Source: Methylovirgula sp.
GTDB taxonomy: Bacteria; Pseudomonadota; Alphaproteobacteria; Rhizobiales; Beijerinckiaceae
DNA length: 9,839 bases
Direction: 5' to 3'
NCBI GenBank assembly: GCA_030044485.1
Contig: JASHVQ010000194.1
Location: 1-9,839 of the forward strand
Below the pieces are notes generated by a model, which did no database searches, was not told the origin of the DNA, and saw only the letters and a program-made list of their open reading frames with translations. This document shows, one piece after another, positions 1 through 7,062 of the stretch (position 1 is the stretch's first letter; each line of letters opens with the position of its first letter). A program made the position numbers and the translations under genes.

Positions 1-4
1 CGAT

Positions 5-724
5 ATGACCGGGACCCCCGAACATGCGGCGCGCGACCGCGCCCTTCTGCCCGCCCGGCTCGTCGCCGGCTATGAAGCTTTTCTAACAGGACGTTTCAGC
101 GCCGAGCAGGATCGCTACCGGCAGCTCGCCAAACGCGGCCAGAGCCCGAAAATTCTCTTGATCGGGTGCTGCGACTCGCGCGTTTCGCCGGAAGTGATCT
201 TCGATGCGCATCCGGGCGAAATCTTCGTCGTGCGCAACATCGCCAATCTCGTGCCGCCCTATCAGCCGGACGCCGAATATCACGGCACGTCGGCGGCGCT
301 CGAATATGCGGTCGCAATCCTCAAGGTCGAACATATCGTCGTCATGGGGCATGCAAGCTGCGGCGGGGTGCGCGCCTATGTCGACCAATTCGCCGATCCC
401 TCGCGCACCGCGACCGCGCCCGGCGACTTCATCGGCAAATGGATCACGCTGATCGCGCCTGCCGCCGCCAAGCTCGGACCGCGCGCCGAGCCCGCCGAGA
501 TCTACGCCGAGCGGCTGGCGCAGGCCGCGATCATCGAGACGCTCGGCAATCTGCGCAGCTTCCCCTATGTAGGCGACGCCGAGAAAGCGGGAAGGCTCGC
601 GCTGCACGGCGCCTATTTCGGCGTCGCCGACGGGCGCCTCTACGGACTCGACGCGGCAAGCGGCACGTTCCATCACGTTGCCGCCAAGGCGCATGCCGCA
701 GCACTCGCCAAGCCGAGGTTCTAG
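5..724 (+). CDS. Beta-class carbonic anhydrase
   Basis: This enzyme reversibly hydrates CO2 to bicarbonate in the cytoplasm, using one zinc per subunit. The 239-residue product has the two signature motifs of the beta class. The first is GCCDSRV at residues 54-60, giving zinc ligand Cys55 and the Asp57/Arg59 gating dyad. The second is GHASCGG at 115-121, giving zinc ligands His116 and Cys119. Between them lies the usual GEIFVVRNIANLVPP stretch (71-85). The length is slightly above the usual 200-230 residues. The ATG at position 5 is the first in frame, but only four bases precede it. No ribosome binding site can be seen and the frame is open to the window edge, so the true start could lie upstream. 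The gene converges with the cobyrinate synthase 26 bp away. Which beta-CA subfamily it belongs to, and whether it serves carbon fixation or pH balance, cannot be told from here. Confidence 0.95.
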   Translation: MTGTPEHAARDRALLPARLVAGYEAFLTGRFSAEQDRYRQLAKRGQSPKILLIGCCDSRVSPEVIFDAHPGEIFVVRNIANLVPPYQPDAEYHGTSAALEYAVAILKVEHIVVMGHASCGGVRAYVDQFADPSRTATAPGDFIGKWITLIAPAAAKLGPRAEPAEIYAERLAQAAIIETLGNLRSFPYVGDAEKAGRLALHGAYFGVADGRLYGLDAASGTFHHVAAKAHAAALAKPRF

Positions 725-739
725 AGAAAAGCCTCGGCT
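711..739. terminator. Inverted repeat between convergent genes, possible bidirectional terminator
   Basis: AGCCGAGG (711-718) is repeated as its exact reverse complement CCTCGGCT (732-739) around a 13-base loop. The left arm covers the last codons of the carbonic anhydrase and the loop contains its TAG stop. The repeat ends 11 bp before the stop of the convergent cobyrinate synthase. There is only a short TTT after the stem on the plus strand and no T run on the minus strand, so terminator activity is inferred mainly from position. Confidence 0.4.
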
Positions 740-750
740 GCGTTTGCGGC

Positions 751-2061
751 CTATGCGCGCGCGATGGCGTGGAAGAACGTGCCGCTGACGCGCCCGCGCC
801 GTCCGCCGGCCGGGCCGAGCTCACGATCCTCCGCGTCGGAGAGAGCCGCGAATGGCGCATCCTCGCCCGCGCCAATCAGCGTCGCATAGTGGAACTCGTG
901 ACCGCGCAGGACGTCTCCCGCCTGCCCGAGCGCGCCTTGCCCCAAGAGCTTCGCCTGCCGATAGCCGAGCTGCATCTTGCGTTTGGCGAAGCTCGTCGCA
1001 TGGGAGAGCAGGCCGGTCATGGGGTGCGTCACGCCGTCCGCGTCTTCGAGCGCGCGGCCGAGCACCATGTAGCCGCCGCATTCGCCATGCACGGGCCGCG
1101 TCTCGGCGAAGCGCGCAAGCCCGGCGTGAAACCGTCGCGCGCCCGCCAGTCGGCCTGCATGCAGCTCGGGATAACCGCCCGGCAGCCAGCAGGCGTCGCA
1201 ATCTTCGGGCGGCGGCTCGTCGGCCAAGGGCGAGAAATGCACGATTTCGGCGCTGGCGCGCCGCCAGCCTTCAAGCACATGCGGATAGACGAAGCTGAAC
1301 GCCGCATCGACGGCCAGCGCGATCCTTTGTCCGGGCGGCGCAAGCGCATGTCGTTCGCTTGGGCGGAGCGCCGGCAAGGGCAAGGCCGCGGAAAGAATGG
1401 ACTCGATGTCGAAATGCCGCTCGGCCAAATCGGCGAGCGCGCCGAGACGCGCGTCGAGGTCGGCGTGTTCGAAGGCTTGCATGAGGCCGAGATGGCGCTC
1501 GGGCAGCACGATCTTTTCGTCGCGCGGCAGGGCGCCGAAAATGGACAAGCCGCAGGCCTGTATGGCCGCCGCGATCATCGCTCCATGCCTTTCGCCGGCG
1601 ACGCGGTTGAGGATCACGCCGGGGACGCGCACCAACGGATCGTGCGTGGCAAAGCCGCGCGCCACCGCCGCCGCGGACTGGGCCTGGGCGAAGACGTCGA
1701 GCACGAGGAATACCGGAAGGGAAAAGCGCGCCGCGAGATCCGCCACGGCGCCGCTGCGCCGGGAAATCGGCACGCCGTCGAAAAGGCCCATCGCTCCTTC
1801 GATCACCAAGAATTCGGCTGCCTCGCCGGCACGCGCCACGAGCGCATCGAGGAAGGCCGGCGGCATGGCCCACGAATCGAGATTGGCGCTGAGCGAACCG
1901 GTTGCAGCCGCATGAAACGTCGGATCGATATAATCGGGCCCCGACTTCGCGGCGCGGACCTTAACGCCGCGTCTTTTGAGGGCGGCGAGCAAGGCAAGCG
2001 TCACTGTGGTCTTGCCGGCGCCCGATTGCGGAGCGGAGATGATGAGACCGCGAGCCTGCAT
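751..2061 (-). CDS. cobB: Cobyrinate a,c-diamide synthase (CobB/CbiA family)
   Basis: This enzyme amidates the a and c side chains of cobyrinate or hydrogenobyrinate with glutamine and ATP, a cytoplasmic step of cobalamin synthesis. The 436-residue product has the full two-domain layout. An N-terminal dethiobiotin-synthetase-like ATPase begins with a P-loop (APQSGAGKTT, residues 10-19), followed by KSGPDYIDPTFH (39-50) and IEGAMGLFDG (87-96). A C-terminal class I glutamine amidotransferase has WLPGGYPELH (292-301), the nucleophile Cys328 in HGECGGYMVLG, and a late His431 in GTFFHA. Length is normal for the family. The ATG at 2061 fits the family N-terminus, but the ribosome binding site is weak. 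No other cobalamin gene lies in the window, so this is either an isolated copy or the end of a cluster elsewhere. CobB and CbiA differ in substrate and cannot be separated by sequence alone; the symbol reflects the likely aerobic pathway. Confidence 0.93.
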   Translation of the reverse strand: MQARGLIISAPQSGAGKTTVTLALLAALKRRGVKVRAAKSGPDYIDPTFHAAATGSLSANLDSWAMPPAFLDALVARAGEAAEFLVIEGAMGLFDGVPISRRSGAVADLAARFSLPVFLVLDVFAQAQSAAAVARGFATHDPLVRVPGVILNRVAGERHGAMIAAAIQACGLSIFGALPRDEKIVLPERHLGLMQAFEHADLDARLGALADLAERHFDIESILSAALPLPALRPSERHALAPPGQRIALAVDAAFSFVYPHVLEGWRRASAEIVHFSPLADEPPPEDCDACWLPGGYPELHAGRLAGARRFHAGLARFAETRPVHGECGGYMVLGRALEDADGVTHPMTGLLSHATSFAKRKMQLGYRQAKLLGQGALGQAGDVLRGHEFHYATLIGAGEDAPFAALSDAEDRELGPAGGRRGRVSGTFFHAIARA

Positions 2062-2088
2062 GGGTTGCGTCCGTAGCGGCCCAAAGGA

Positions 2089-2119
2089 ACGGCGACCAAG
2101 TCATGAACTTGGTCGCCGC
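2089..2119 (-). terminator. Strong 12-bp hairpin downstream of the RlpA-like gene
   Basis: CGGCGACCAAGT (2090-2101) and ACTTGGTCGCCG (2107-2118) form a perfect 12-bp stem around a 5-base loop. It lies about 25 bp after the RlpA-like stop at 2143 and about 29 bp before the cobyrinate synthase ATG, both on the minus strand. On that strand the stem is followed by TTCCTTTGGG, a pyrimidine-rich but imperfect U tract. The likeliest role is to terminate or attenuate transcription between the two genes. With no canonical U run it could instead be a 3'-end stabilising hairpin or act in the cobB leader. Confidence 0.6.
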
Positions 2120-2142
2120 GCAAGCTCCGCAAGATTGTCGCC

Positions 2143-2658
2143 TCAGTCGAGGCGTTCGAAGGGCGAACCCCAGAAGCGCCGCGCGTCGGTCGGTCCTTTC
2201 GCCTGCGGCGCCCATTCGGCAAAAGCCTGCGGCGCCGGCGTAAAGCCGTCCGTCTGCGCCTCACTTTCCCAATTGCCCTCGGCTTCGCCGCCGACCTCGG
2301 CGATTCGCACAAGCCCGGTGCCGCGCATGCCGATGGCAAAGGCCGCGCCGCGCGCCAGATCGAGGCTCACGCCGCGCACGAAGGGGCCGCGGTCGTTGAT
2401 CCGCACGATCACCGTGCGCCCGTTGGCGGGATTGGTGACGGCGAGCCGCGTCCCGAACGGCAACGAGCGATGCGCCGCAGTAAAGCCGTTGGGATTGAAG
2501 TGTTCCCCGGATGCAGTCCGGTAGCCGGAACAATAATAGGAGGCCCTGATCAAGGAACCACCGAAAGCGCCATCGTCCTCATAAGGTCTGGCTTTTGAGC
2601 TGTTGGAGAAGAAGGCAACCAGCGGCACCGCGACCGCAGCAATTACGATTGGCTTCAA
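2143..2658 (-). CDS. RlpA-like double-psi beta-barrel protein, exported
   Basis: The 171-residue product carries a double-psi beta-barrel of the RlpA family at about residues 38-122, with ASYYCSGYRTASGE, TAAHRSLPFGTRLAVTN and NGRTVIVRINDRGPFVRGVSLDLA. RlpA proteins act on peptidoglycan in the periplasm; the Pseudomonas member is a lytic transglycosylase for denuded glycan strands. A short hydrophobic N-terminus (residues 3-17) followed by SNSSKA suggests a signal peptide cut near residue 23. There is no lipobox cysteine and no C-terminal SPOR domain, so unlike E. coli RlpA it is probably neither a lipoprotein nor septum-targeted through SPOR. Glu52 and His63 match two functionally important positions of Pseudomonas RlpA; the third, an Asp, is Asn55 here. 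The start is TTG at 2658, supported by AAAGGG about 7 bases upstream. That site lies inside an inverted repeat, described separately. Enzymatic activity is uncertain. Confidence 0.87.
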   Translation of the reverse strand: MKPIVIAAVAVPLVAFFSNSSKARPYEDDGAFGGSLIRASYYCSGYRTASGEHFNPNGFTAAHRSLPFGTRLAVTNPANGRTVIVRINDRGPFVRGVSLDLARGAAFAIGMRGTGLVRIAEVGGEAEGNWESEAQTDGFTPAPQAFAEWAPQAKGPTDARRFWGSPFERLD

Positions 2659-2662
2659 CGTT

Positions 2663-2692
2663 CTGCCCTTTCTGTTGTTTCGGGAAGGGCAG
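2663..2692 (-). promoter_or_regulatory. Inverted repeat covering the rlpA ribosome binding site
   Basis: On the minus strand CTGCCCTT (2692-2685) is followed after 14 bases by its exact complement AAGGGCAG (2670-2663). The second arm contains the Shine-Dalgarno AAGGG that serves the TTG start at 2658. If the stem forms in the mRNA, it hides the ribosome binding site. The pairing is read directly from the sequence; control of translation is inferred. Confidence 0.5.
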
Positions 2693-2727
2693 GGTTTAAG
2701 TTTCGTATTGTGTGTTGAAGGAGGACC

Positions 2728-2759
2728 CTATGCGGCGATAATTAGATTTATCCGCATAG
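2728..2759. repeat. 8-bp perfect inverted repeat in the rlpA upstream region
   Basis: CTATGCGG (2728-2735) and CCGCATAG (2752-2759) are exact reverse complements separated by 16 mostly A/T bases. The AT-rich centre and dyad symmetry resemble an operator for a dimeric regulator. A long-loop RNA hairpin is also possible. It sits about 70 bp upstream of the rlpA start. Confidence 0.45.
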
Positions 2760-2781
2760 TCTAAGCCAAAACGTCGCAGCC

Positions 2782-2805
2782 AATTGTGGCTAAGCTGCCA
2801 CAATT
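2782..2805. repeat. 9-bp perfect hairpin after the CLC gene, possible terminator
   Basis: AATTGTGGC (2782-2790), loop TAAGCT, and GCCACAATT (2797-2805) form a perfect stem. It lies about 68 bp beyond the CLC stop on the minus strand, where a terminator would be expected. The base of the stem is A/T and the minus strand continues with GGCTGCGACGTTTT, so there is no U run directly after it. It could also be an operator or an RNA hairpin in an rlpA leader. Confidence 0.4.
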
Positions 2806-2853
2806 ATTAAATTTCATTTAGAAGGTTGTTTTATAATCGACAGCGCGGCGCCA

Positions 2854-2881
2854 ATTATACTTGCGGCGGACATCAAGTGAA
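2854..2881 (-). promoter_or_regulatory. Candidate promoter for the RlpA-like gene
   Basis: On the minus strand a perfect -10 element TATAAT (2859-2854) stands 16 bp after TTCACT (2881-2876), which matches four of six consensus -35 positions. The -35 overlaps the end of the CLC gene. Transcription from about 2847 would give a leader of roughly 190 nt carrying all three inverted repeats before the rlpA start. AT-rich DNA yields such boxes by chance, so this is tentative. Confidence 0.3.
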
Positions 2882-4738
2882 TGTGGGATACATTTTGACG
2901 CTGCTCGCAACCGAGTCGGCGACATGTTCTTTGGTGATGACGCCAGCCACGCTTTCCGGCCTTGGCACGCCGCTGCCGCGCGCCACGAGCGCCATGACCG
3001 CCTTTTTGTTCCAGATGCGCCGGATGACATCGAAGACGATGTCGTCTTCGCGCACGATGGTGAAGTCGCGACTCATGACCTCGCGCAGCGTGGCGCCGGG
3101 CCGTGCCCCTTCGCAGGCCTGCCGCAGCGCGGTGTTGATGCGCAGCACGCCGAGAATGCGGCGATCTTCGAAGATGGCGACATGCCGGATTCTGTTGGCG
3201 TGATCGGGCCGCGCGAGAAACGCCTCGAGGCGCATGTCGGCCGGTGCCAAAACGACATCCGTGTCCATGACTTCGCGGGCGCGACGCACCATGAACATGT
3301 TGGCATGCAGCGCGGTCGGTATGAAATGCCCGCGGCGGAAGAGCTTCATCGTATAAATGCTCTCGCGCGACAGGAGGCGGCGCACGCCGACCGCGAAGGC
3401 AACCGCCAGGATCATCGGCATGACGATCTCGTATTGGCGCGTCATCTCGAAGATCATGGTCACAGCGGTCATTACCGCTCCGGTGCTGCCGCCGACCATG
3501 GCGCCCATGCCGACCATGGCGAAGGATGGGACGTTGACGGCAAGCGGCAGGTGCAGCGCGTTGAAGAGCGCCGCGAAGGTCGCGCCGATGGTCGCCCCCA
3601 TGAAAAGCGACGGCGAGAATATGCCGCCTGAGGCGCCCGAGCCGAGGCTGAACGAGGTCGCGAGCATTTTACAGAGGAAAAGCAGAGCCAGGACTCCGGC
3701 CACGGACAATTGGCCGAGCAGAATATCCTGCACCGTCGCATAGCCGACGCCTTGGACGTAATAATGCCCGAAGCGCGCAAAGAGAACGTAGATCAAGACG
3801 CCGACGGCGAGCATGCCGAGCATGTGCCGGCTGTAGGGCTCTTTGATCCTATCGAAAATATCCTCGGCCAAATGCAGGCCGCGCACAAAGCCTGCCGCCG
3901 CGACGCCGACGAGAACGCCGAGCAGAGCGTAAAGGCACAGCGTCATCGCCGCAGTGGCATCGACGCTCATCGGCGAAAGCGGCGGAACCGCGAAAGCCGG
4001 CTGCGGGCCGAAGAAGAGCCGCCCGATGAAGGTCGCCATGCCGGTGCTGATCGCCACCGGCAAAAAGGTGAGAACGCTCACTTCCGGCAACATCAGCTCG
4101 ATGGCGAACATGACGCCGCCGATCGGCGTATTGAAGGTCGCCGCTATGCCGGCGCCGGCGCCGGCCGCGACCAGAAGAATGCGCTGGCTCGCCGGCATTT
4201 TGACGATTTGGCCGAGGGTCGAGCCGAGGCCCGAGCCGATCTGGATAATCGGGCCTTCGCGGCCGACCGCCGCGCCGCTGCCAATCGAGATCGCCGAGGC
4301 GAACGACTTCACGATCGCGACGACGGGCCGGATCATGCCGCCTTTGTAATAGATCGCGTCCATGACCTCGGGCACGCCATGGCCGCGCGCTTCGGGCGCA
4401 AAATTCTTGACGAGAAAGGTGACCGCAATGCTGCCCACGACCGGCACGAAAATGACCAACGGCCCCCAAGGACTGGCCGGGGTATGAATGTTGGCATCGT
4501 AGCGCACCACGAATTTGCCCAGGAACAAGGCGTTGTGAATGAGCCCGATGAGGTCGCGGAACAGAACCGCGCCGAAGCCGGTCACGATGCCGACGATCAG
4601 GGCCAGAGCCGAAAGACCGACCTGGCCGATGGGCTTGACATTCTCGTCCGAAGCGGGAGACGCGGAATCTGCGGGAGCTTTGCTTTGCATGGCGGGCTGC
4701 GGATCGGAATTTGCCTCACGTGCCATCGGTCGTCTCAT
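2873..4738 (-). CDS. CLC-type chloride channel/transporter with C-terminal CBS pair
   Basis: This is an inner-membrane anion channel or anion/proton exchanger of the CLC family, fused to a cytoplasmic CBS-domain pair that probably binds adenine nucleotide. The 621-residue product has a charged N-terminus (1-38), a CLC membrane domain (about 40-465) and two CBS repeats (about 488-540 and 553-612). Family landmarks are GHGVP (119-123), GREGP (159-163) with gating Glu161, GGIFSP (371-376), and Tyr462 in ESIYTM, matching Tyr445 of E. coli ClC-ec1. Two key positions differ. The central serine of GSGIP is His120, and the internal proton glutamate (Glu203 in ClC-ec1) aligns with Leu215 in FAIELMLPE. 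The missing internal glutamate suggests it may not be a standard 2:1 exchanger. Start ATG 4738 gives the longest form; ATG 4726 is equally plausible because neither has a good ribosome binding site. The gene is divergent from the glycosyltransferase. Confidence 0.95.
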   Translation of the reverse strand: MRRPMAREANSDPQPAMQSKAPADSASPASDENVKPIGQVGLSALALIVGIVTGFGAVLFRDLIGLIHNALFLGKFVVRYDANIHTPASPWGPLVIFVPVVGSIAVTFLVKNFAPEARGHGVPEVMDAIYYKGGMIRPVVAIVKSFASAISIGSGAAVGREGPIIQIGSGLGSTLGQIVKMPASQRILLVAAGAGAGIAATFNTPIGGVMFAIELMLPEVSVLTFLPVAISTGMATFIGRLFFGPQPAFAVPPLSPMSVDATAAMTLCLYALLGVLVGVAAAGFVRGLHLAEDIFDRIKEPYSRHMLGMLAVGVLIYVLFARFGHYYVQGVGYATVQDILLGQLSVAGVLALLFLCKMLATSFSLGSGASGGIFSPSLFMGATIGATFAALFNALHLPLAVNVPSFAMVGMGAMVGGSTGAVMTAVTMIFEMTRQYEIVMPMILAVAFAVGVRRLLSRESIYTMKLFRRGHFIPTALHANMFMVRRAREVMDTDVVLAPADMRLEAFLARPDHANRIRHVAIFEDRRILGVLRINTALRQACEGARPGATLREVMSRDFTIVREDDIVFDVIRRIWNKKAVMALVARGSGVPRPESVAGVITKEHVADSVASSVKMYPTFT

Positions 4739-4820
4739 GACCCACGGGAATTGGCAGCCGCAGCGGATGGCGCGACGAGGCGTTTGCGGCCGAGACGCGC
4801 GCCATCCCAGGAAGGGCCGG

Positions 4821-4849
4821 ATTATACTTTAGAAATAGCATGATTTGAA
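4821..4849 (-). promoter_or_regulatory. Candidate sigma70-type promoter for the CLC gene
   Basis: On the minus strand a perfect TATAAT (4826-4821) lies 17 bp downstream of TTCAAA (4849-4844), a four-of-six match to the -35 consensus. The predicted start near 4814 leaves a leader of about 75 nt before the ATG at 4738. The boxes fall in the only AT-rich part of the 120-bp divergent intergenic region. On the plus strand the same patch contains TATACT (4823-4828), a possible -10 for the glycosyltransferase, but no fitting -35 is seen. Confidence 0.4.
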
Positions 4850-4858
4850 TTAACACGT

Positions 4859-6961
4859 ATGGCACGGCATTGCTCAGGTCGAGTGGCGCGATCCATGGGT
4901 GAAAACATATTTGGCGTTCCGCCTCTGCCGGAAGAAAGAGCACATCGGAGCGGTGAAGTCGCCGATTCGAAAAAAGATCCCAGTCCGGACTATGCGCGGC
5001 TTCTGCGCGAACTCGACGATTTGACGGTCATCAAGAACGGCCAGGTCGCCGAGTGTCTATACCATCTCAATCGGATCAACGCGTCTGGCTGGTGGCAGCT
5101 GGGGAAACGTTTGGAGCGGCTGTTTCTTAAACCGACGCGTGCTGTGGCAAGACTTTTCTCAAGAGCCGTTTCGCCTCCTGCCGGCGCGCCGTGTTTGGCT
5201 TGCGATCCTCCCTACGAAGAATGGATCAAAACCTACGACACCTTGTCCGACGGCGATCGCCGCGAAATAAAGAGTCACATCGAGGCGCTCGAATACAAGC
5301 CGCTGATCTCGGTCGTCATGCCGGCCTATGAAACGCCCGAGAAGACCCTCCGCGAGGCCATCGCCTCCGTGCGTGCGCAGCTCTACGAGAATTGGGAACT
5401 CTGCGCCGCGGACGATGCTTCGGCATCTCCGAAAGTCTCCGCGATCTTGAGAGAAGTGTCCAGGCTCGATCGGCGTATCAAATGGATGCGGCGCGAATCG
5501 AACGGCCACATAGCCGCGGCAAGCAATTCGGCACTCGCGCTCGCCTGCGGCGAATTCGTGGCGCTCATGGATCACGACGACCTTTTGGCCGAACGCGCTC
5601 TGTACGAGATCGTCGTCGAGCTGAACGCCCATCCGGACGCCGACATCATCTATTCGGACGAGGACAAGATTGACGACAACGGAGCGCGCCATTCGCCCTA
5701 TTTCAAATCGGACTGGAACCCGGAACTATTCCTCGGTCACAATATGATTTCCCATCTTGGCGTGTATCGGCGTTCGCTCGTGAACCAAATCGAGGGGTTT
5801 CGGACCGGGTACGAAGGCAGCCAGGACTATGATCTCGCGTTGCGCGCGGTCAATGCGACGAGCGACGCAAGGATTCGACACATTCCGGCGATCCTTTGCC
5901 ATCGGCGTGAGGGGGCGGAAAACGGTTCATGCTCGGAAACGCAATCAGGGCGCTGCGTCGCTTCGGCACGGCATGCGAAAAGAGACTATTTTCTTGCGCG
6001 CGGGGAGGCCGCGGAGGTTGAAGAAAATCCCTTTGCTCCCGCCTGGGACCGCATACGTCGCCCCGTTCCGACACCGGCGCCGCTCGTCTCGCTCATCGTT
6101 CCAACGCACAATCGCCACGATCTTCTCGCGACTTGCATCGACGGTCTGTTGCATCGAACCACATACAGTCGCATCGAGGTGATCATTGTCGATCATGATA
6201 GCGACGATCCCGAGACGATCGCTCTTTTGCGGCGCCTCGGCGCGGACGAGCGGGTTCGGGTTCTGCCTTATAGGGGCCGGTTCAATTATTCCGACATGAA
6301 CAACATGGCCGTCGCGGAGGCGCGCGGCGAAGTCGTCGGTCTCATCAACAACGACATCGATGTCATCGAACCTGACTGGCTTGCGGAAATGGTTTCGCTC
6401 GCCGTGCTGCCTCAAAACGGCGCAATCGGCGCCAAGCTTCTTTATCCGAACGGCAAAGTCCAACATGGCGGCGTCACTTTAGGGGCGCCATGGGGACCTG
6501 AGCATACTCACATCAATGCCGGTCGAAGCGAGATGGGCTATTTCGGCAGGCTCGTCTTGACCGCCAATGTGTCGGCCGCGACCGCCGCATGCCTGGTTCT
6601 GCGCAAAGCGGTGTTTGACGAGGTCGGCGGACTGAACGCGGTGGATCTGCCTGTCGCCTACAACGACATGGATTTATGTCTCAAGCTTCGTGCCAGGGGC
6701 TATTCGAATGTCTGGACGCCGTTCGCGCTTCTTTATCATAACGAATCCGCGACACGCAGAAAAGACCGGGCTTCACGGAAGGTCGACGGTTTCATTGCAG
6801 AGCTCGAATACATGAGATCGAAGTGGGGCCGGGCTTTCGAACACGACCCGTATTTCAATATCAATCTCACGCTGAGAAATCCGTGTTTCGCGCTCGCTTG
6901 TCCGCCGCGACGCATCAAGCCTTGGCGCGCCGCGGCCCGCATCAGAGAGCTGCCGCCTTGA
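4859..6961 (+). CDS. Two-domain GT2 glycosyltransferase
   Basis: This protein probably transfers two sugars, or alternating sugars, to a growing surface glycan at the cytoplasmic face of the membrane. The 700-residue product has an N-terminal region of about 145 residues without recognisable motifs, then two GT-A family 2 domains. Domain 1 (about 148-345) has PLISVVMPAYETPEKTL, the metal-binding DHDD (238-241), SDEDKID (266-272) and GYEGSQDYDLALR. Domain 2 (about 408-630) has PLVSLIVPTHNRHDLL, VDHDSDDPE, NNDIDVI (497-503) and YNDMDLCLKLRARGY (601-615). No transmembrane segment is evident, so membrane association would be peripheral. Sugar donors cannot be predicted. The ATG at 4859 has no clear ribosome binding site; ATG 4895 (MGENIF) is an alternative that would lose 12 residues. 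The same-strand oxidoreductase follows after about 100 bp, and a sulfotransferase and a second GT2 protein lie beyond, which fits a polysaccharide locus. Confidence 0.92.
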   Translation: MARHCSGRVARSMGENIFGVPPLPEERAHRSGEVADSKKDPSPDYARLLRELDDLTVIKNGQVAECLYHLNRINASGWWQLGKRLERLFLKPTRAVARLFSRAVSPPAGAPCLACDPPYEEWIKTYDTLSDGDRREIKSHIEALEYKPLISVVMPAYETPEKTLREAIASVRAQLYENWELCAADDASASPKVSAILREVSRLDRRIKWMRRESNGHIAAASNSALALACGEFVALMDHDDLLAERALYEIVVELNAHPDADIIYSDEDKIDDNGARHSPYFKSDWNPELFLGHNMISHLGVYRRSLVNQIEGFRTGYEGSQDYDLALRAVNATSDARIRHIPAILCHRREGAENGSCSETQSGRCVASARHAKRDYFLARGEAAEVEENPFAPAWDRIRRPVPTPAPLVSLIVPTHNRHDLLATCIDGLLHRTTYSRIEVIIVDHDSDDPETIALLRRLGADERVRVLPYRGRFNYSDMNNMAVAEARGEVVGLINNDIDVIEPDWLAEMVSLAVLPQNGAIGAKLLYPNGKVQHGGVTLGAPWGPEHTHINAGRSEMGYFGRLVLTANVSAATAACLVLRKAVFDEVGGLNAVDLPVAYNDMDLCLKLRARGYSNVWTPFALLYHNESATRRKDRASRKVDGFIAELEYMRSKWGRAFEHDPYFNINLTLRNPCFALACPPRRIKPWRAAARIRELPP

Positions 6962-7062
6962 GAGGGCTTTCGGGCATCTCGCCCTTGCGCCGCCGCGACG
7001 AAAGCTGAGTGAAGGGCATTCCGGCGTGACACATGGCAGGATTGCATAATCCAAGGAACGTC

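Noticed and set aside
166..2076. A 636-codon open frame on the plus strand over the 3' part of the carbonic anhydrase and all of the cobyrinate synthase
   Set aside because: It is antisense to a clearly recognisable gene, is rich in Arg, Ala and Gly as expected of a GC-rich shadow frame, and shows no protein family motif.
2718..2741. A strong plus-strand AAGGAGG followed by ATG CGG CGA TAA
   Set aside because: It would encode only three residues, no plus-strand gene follows, and it overlaps the 2728-2759 inverted repeat. Probably chance.
2728..2757. A nine-codon minus-strand frame (ATG to TAG) lying within the inverted repeat
   Set aside because: There is no ribosome binding site, and its start and stop simply reflect the dyad symmetry of the repeat arms.
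2832..2837. A plus-strand TATAAT downstream of the CLC stop
   Set aside because: No reasonable -35 lies at 16-18 bp, and it would only drive antisense transcription into the CLC gene.
3710..4843. A 377-codon plus-strand frame over the CLC gene
   Set aside because: It is a shadow of the CLC coding sequence, with long runs of Asp, Arg, His and Ala and no recognisable domain.
5880..6010. A suspected frameshift in the linker between the two GT2 domains, where the sequence departs from the usual family pattern
   Set aside because: Both flanking domains are in the same frame and all their motifs are intact, so linker divergence is the simpler explanation.
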